Translations under genes and position numbers: made by a program | The notes under the pieces: generated by a model | The model's database searches: none | What the model was told of the DNA's origin: nothing | Seen by the model: the letters and a program-made list of their open reading frames with translations, nothing else | Shown here: one piece after another, positions 5,214 to 7,472 of the stretch | How the letters are laid out: each line of letters opens with the position of its first letter | How positions within the stretch are numbered: position 1 is the first letter of the stretch | Origin: Bacteroidales bacterium | GTDB taxonomy: Bacteria > Bacteroidota > Bacteroidia > Bacteroidales > ML635J-15 | Assembly: GCA_028696755.1 (NCBI GenBank) | Contig: JAQVGK010000165.1 | Span: 1-7,472 of the forward strand | Direction of reading: 5' to 3' | DNA length: 7,472 nucleotides

Positions 5214-7472
5214 ATGAAAAAGTTATTTGCAATACTGATATTTACCATAGTTTCAATCTATGGATTTAGTCAGTTCAATATGGTTACCAATAATGGTCAA
5301 TCTGTTACAACTTGTTCAAATACTATGACTCCTGGTTCATACACAGTTGGACAGACTTATACATTAACGGTTTGTTCAAACGATCCAATTAACAGACATA
5401 TGACACTTTTTATTTCTAGTGGTTATTTATTCCCTGCAGGAACGTCATTGTGTGTTTATGATGGGACTTCGATTGCTGCGCCTTTGCTAGTTTGTTTTAA
5501 TAATACAACAGTTGGAGGTACTATTGCAGTTCAAGCAACAAATATGAATGAGAGCGGATGTTTGCATTTTGTTTTTACTGCTGGTGCTTCTGGAGCCATT
5601 TGGAATGGAACGTTTTCTTGTAGCTTTATTTGCCAACCTCGTCAGGTTGATATAATTTCTGCCTCTCCTGCAATTCAGGGAGACGGTTATATCAATGTTT
5701 GCTGGGATGAAGATGCAAACGCGTCGATGCCAGTTACTTTTAATGCACAAGGTACATATCCTTCAACTGGTTACACATGTGATGATGCTAGTAATACTTT
5801 TTATTGGAATTTCCAAGACGGAACTCCAATTGTTAGTGGATTAGGTATGACTACTGTTAATCATACATTTCCTGCACGCCAAGGTTATACTGTGATTGTA
5901 ACTATTGAAGACTCTCAGGGTTGTGAGAATACTAATGCTGTGACGCAGAGAGTGAGAGTTTCTAGAGCTCCTGTATGGAATACAACCACTACTGCAACCG
6001 ACCCTGATGAAATATGCATGGGAGAAAATGTAAACTTTTGTGGTTACTATTCTGCTACCCAATGGTCAAGTGCGATTATTCCAGCTAACGGTCAGATGGT
6101 GTGTGTGCCAGATAATCCACCACTATGCTATAGCTCTTCATTACTTCAAAATGCTTTCGAACCAGATCAACACTTAAATCCTATAAATGATCTTCTAGGA
6201 ATTCACATGAACCTTGCACATGCATATCTCGGTGACCTTACATTCTATATTCAATGCCCAAACGGGCAAGAAGTCCAGTTTGGTGCTCAAGGCGGCGGCG
6301 GATGTTATCTTGGCAATCCAGGATCTAACCATGAAAATTGCAATGATGATACAGGGATGTGGTATAACATTACTCCAACAGCTTCTCAAACCATGCAGGC
6401 AGCAGCTGCTGGTCAGACTACTTTACCTTCAGGTAATTATGCTTCTTATCAAAGTCTTGCTGGATTAATTGGTTGTCCTCTCAACGGTCTTTGGACAATA
6501 AGAATTTGTGATAACTGGTCGATTGATGCAGGAACAATTTTTGGTTGGTGGATTGAATTTAATCCAGCCTTGTATCCAGAAATATGGAGTTACACACAGT
6601 CTTATACTCCAACAATATGGGAAGGACTTTATGGTTCTCAAATAACACCTCCTGGAAATACAAACTGTGCTTCGGGTACATACATTACTACTGGAACACC
6701 AACTGTTAATTCATTGCAGCCATTTATTTTTACAATTACCGATAACTTTGGCTGCGAACACGATACTTCATTATATGTAACTGTACGTCATCAGTTAGAT
6801 CCGAACTGTTGCGTAATTCCATCTGTAGATGCAGGGGCAGATGCAGCAGTATGTGCTCTTACGTACTCGTTAACAGCATCTTCATTTGAATTTCCAGGCA
6901 ATACAGGCTATTGGGAATTAGTATCAGGACCAGGTACCGCATCTTTCTCGAACTCAACCAGTCCAACAACCAACGTAACAGTATCTATGTATGGCACTTA
7001 TGTATTTGAGTTTAACGAATTGCATAATAACAATCCGGGCTGTGCGAGCAACGATGTAGTTTCGATAACCTTTAATGATACGTTTGATCCAACGATGACA
7101 GATGTAGATAATATTTGTGTTGGTTCAGCACCATTTATGTTGCAGATGGTAGATTTTGGCACATTATCGATAAACATCAATCCATCCTTGTTAAATACAA
7201 CAACAGGGCAGTTTGATCCATCAATACCAGGCACTTACACAATTACTAATACAGTACAAGATCCATGTACCGGCGGTCCATTGTCGGATGCAGTAACCTT
7301 TACGGTTTATGATGCAATAAGTGTAGAGAATTTGAATGAATATTGTGGTCCTTTAGGAACTCCGACATATTTTTATGTAGAGTTTGATGTAGAGGGTTCA
7401 CAAGGAAATCCATTTACTGGCTATCTTGTAAATGGTATATCACAAGCTAATCCTCATTATACAGCGACAATA
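5214..7472 (+). CDS. Very large modular extracellular protein (CUB-like, PKD/Ig-like and P-like domains), 5' part
   Basis: An open frame of 753 codons starts at ATG 5214 and is still open at the right edge. Residues 1-19 are a signal peptide ending Y-G-F-S before Q20. Residues 21-141 resemble a CUB domain (paired Cys, L-C-V-Y-D-G-T-S at 79-86, W-N-G-T-F near 130). Residues 165-250 are PKD-like (F-Y-W-N-F-Q-D-G-T at 196-204, N-H-T-F-P, Y-T-V-I-V-T-I-E-D). An Ig/PKD-like module opens at 266 (E-I-C-M-G-E-N-V) and appears to resume at 451-525, interrupted by a P-like domain (about 305-450: Y-L-G-D-L-T-F-Y-I, G-G-G-G at 360-363, L-N-G-L-W-T-I-R-I-C-D-N-W near 423-435, W-W-I-E-F). Further Ig/PKD-like modules follow at about 537-621 (V-D-A-G-A-D, S-G-P-G-T-A-S-F) and 628-700. 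It has 28 Cys, so disulfides are likely. Such proteins usually act as adhesins or surface components and are often type IX substrates; the C-terminus needed to show this is absent. Codon preference changes near residue 522. Confidence 0.9.
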   Translation, partial: MKKLFAILIFTIVSIYGFSQFNMVTNNGQSVTTCSNTMTPGSYTVGQTYTLTVCSNDPINRHMTLFISSGYLFPAGTSLCVYDGTSIAAPLLVCFNNTTVGGTIAVQATNMNESGCLHFVFTAGASGAIWNGTFSCSFICQPRQVDIISASPAIQGDGYINVCWDEDANASMPVTFNAQGTYPSTGYTCDDASNTFYWNFQDGTPIVSGLGMTTVNHTFPARQGYTVIVTIEDSQGCENTNAVTQRVRVSRAPVWNTTTTATDPDEICMGENVNFCGYYSATQWSSAIIPANGQMVCVPDNPPLCYSSSLLQNAFEPDQHLNPINDLLGIHMNLAHAYLGDLTFYIQCPNGQEVQFGAQGGGGCYLGNPGSNHENCNDDTGMWYNITPTASQTMQAAAAGQTTLPSGNYASYQSLAGLIGCPLNGLWTIRICDNWSIDAGTIFGWWIEFNPALYPEIWSYTQSYTPTIWEGLYGSQITPPGNTNCASGTYITTGTPTVNSLQPFIFTITDNFGCEHDTSLYVTVRHQLDPNCCVIPSVDAGADAAVCALTYSLTASSFEFPGNTGYWELVSGPGTASFSNSTSPTTNVTVSMYGTYVFEFNELHNNNPGCASNDVVSITFNDTFDPTMTDVDNICVGSAPFMLQMVDFGTLSININPSLLNTTTGQFDPSIPGTYTITNTVQDPCTGGPLSDAVTFTVYDAISVENLNEYCGPLGTPTYFYVEFDVEGSQGNPFTGYLVNGISQANPHYTATI

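Noticed and set aside
5017..7234. Minus-strand frames within the two surface-protein genes (5017-5232, 5487-5750, 5841-6062, 6195-6389, 6998-7234) and a plus-strand one at 6214-6468.
   Set aside because: All overlap the convincing signal-peptide proteins in another frame or strand and read as low-information sequence.
1..7472. CRISPR arrays, insertion sequences, tRNA or rRNA genes, integrase sites, toxin-antitoxin or phage-defence genes.
   Set aside because: No regularly spaced repeats, transposase-like frames, tRNA-like cloverleaf or defence motifs were seen on either strand.

Overview
The window looks like chromosomal DNA of an AT-rich member of the Bacteroidota. The signs are a MurA of the Asp-type active site, a DUF4290 protein encoded directly before murA, secretion signals ending in F-A-Q or F-S-Q, A-rich start contexts without clear Shine-Dalgarno sites, and two sequences fitting the Bacteroidota promoter consensus (TTTG or TTG, about 19 bases, TAnnTTTG). 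The genus cannot be fixed from this sequence.

Left part (1-4537), all on the minus strand and mostly housekeeping. Read in the direction of transcription it holds a UvrD/PcrA-type helicase (GTG start at 4537), then a DUF4290 protein of unknown role, then murA, then the start of a secreted TlpA/ResA-like thioredoxin cut off by the left edge. DUF4290 and murA are 5 bases apart and the thioredoxin gene follows murA after 36 bases, so these three probably form one operon. A well-matched Bacteroidota promoter sits in the 54-base gap before DUF4290. A second lies just before the helicase GTG and rules against the longer upstream ATG starts.

Middle (4538-4764) is a 227-base AT-rich divergent intergenic region with the helicase promoter and a weak candidate promoter for the plus-strand genes.

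Right part (4765-7472), plus strand, is a surface or secretion locus: a 146-residue secreted protein I do not recognise, then, 8 bases later, the first 753 residues of a very large modular extracellular protein that runs off the right edge without a stop. The visible part has a signal peptide, a CUB-like domain, a PKD-like domain, an Ig/PKD-like domain apparently split by a proprotein-convertase-type P-like domain, and further Ig/PKD-like modules. Such proteins in Bacteroidota are commonly exported by the type IX secretion system, but the C-terminal sorting domain that would prove it lies outside the window.

The most notable points are the Cys-to-Asp MurA active site (predicting intrinsic fosfomycin insensitivity), the P-like domain nested inside another beta-sandwich domain, and a sharp change in codon preference within the large surface gene near position 6777. 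I see no RNA genes, CRISPR arrays, insertion sequences or clear defence systems.
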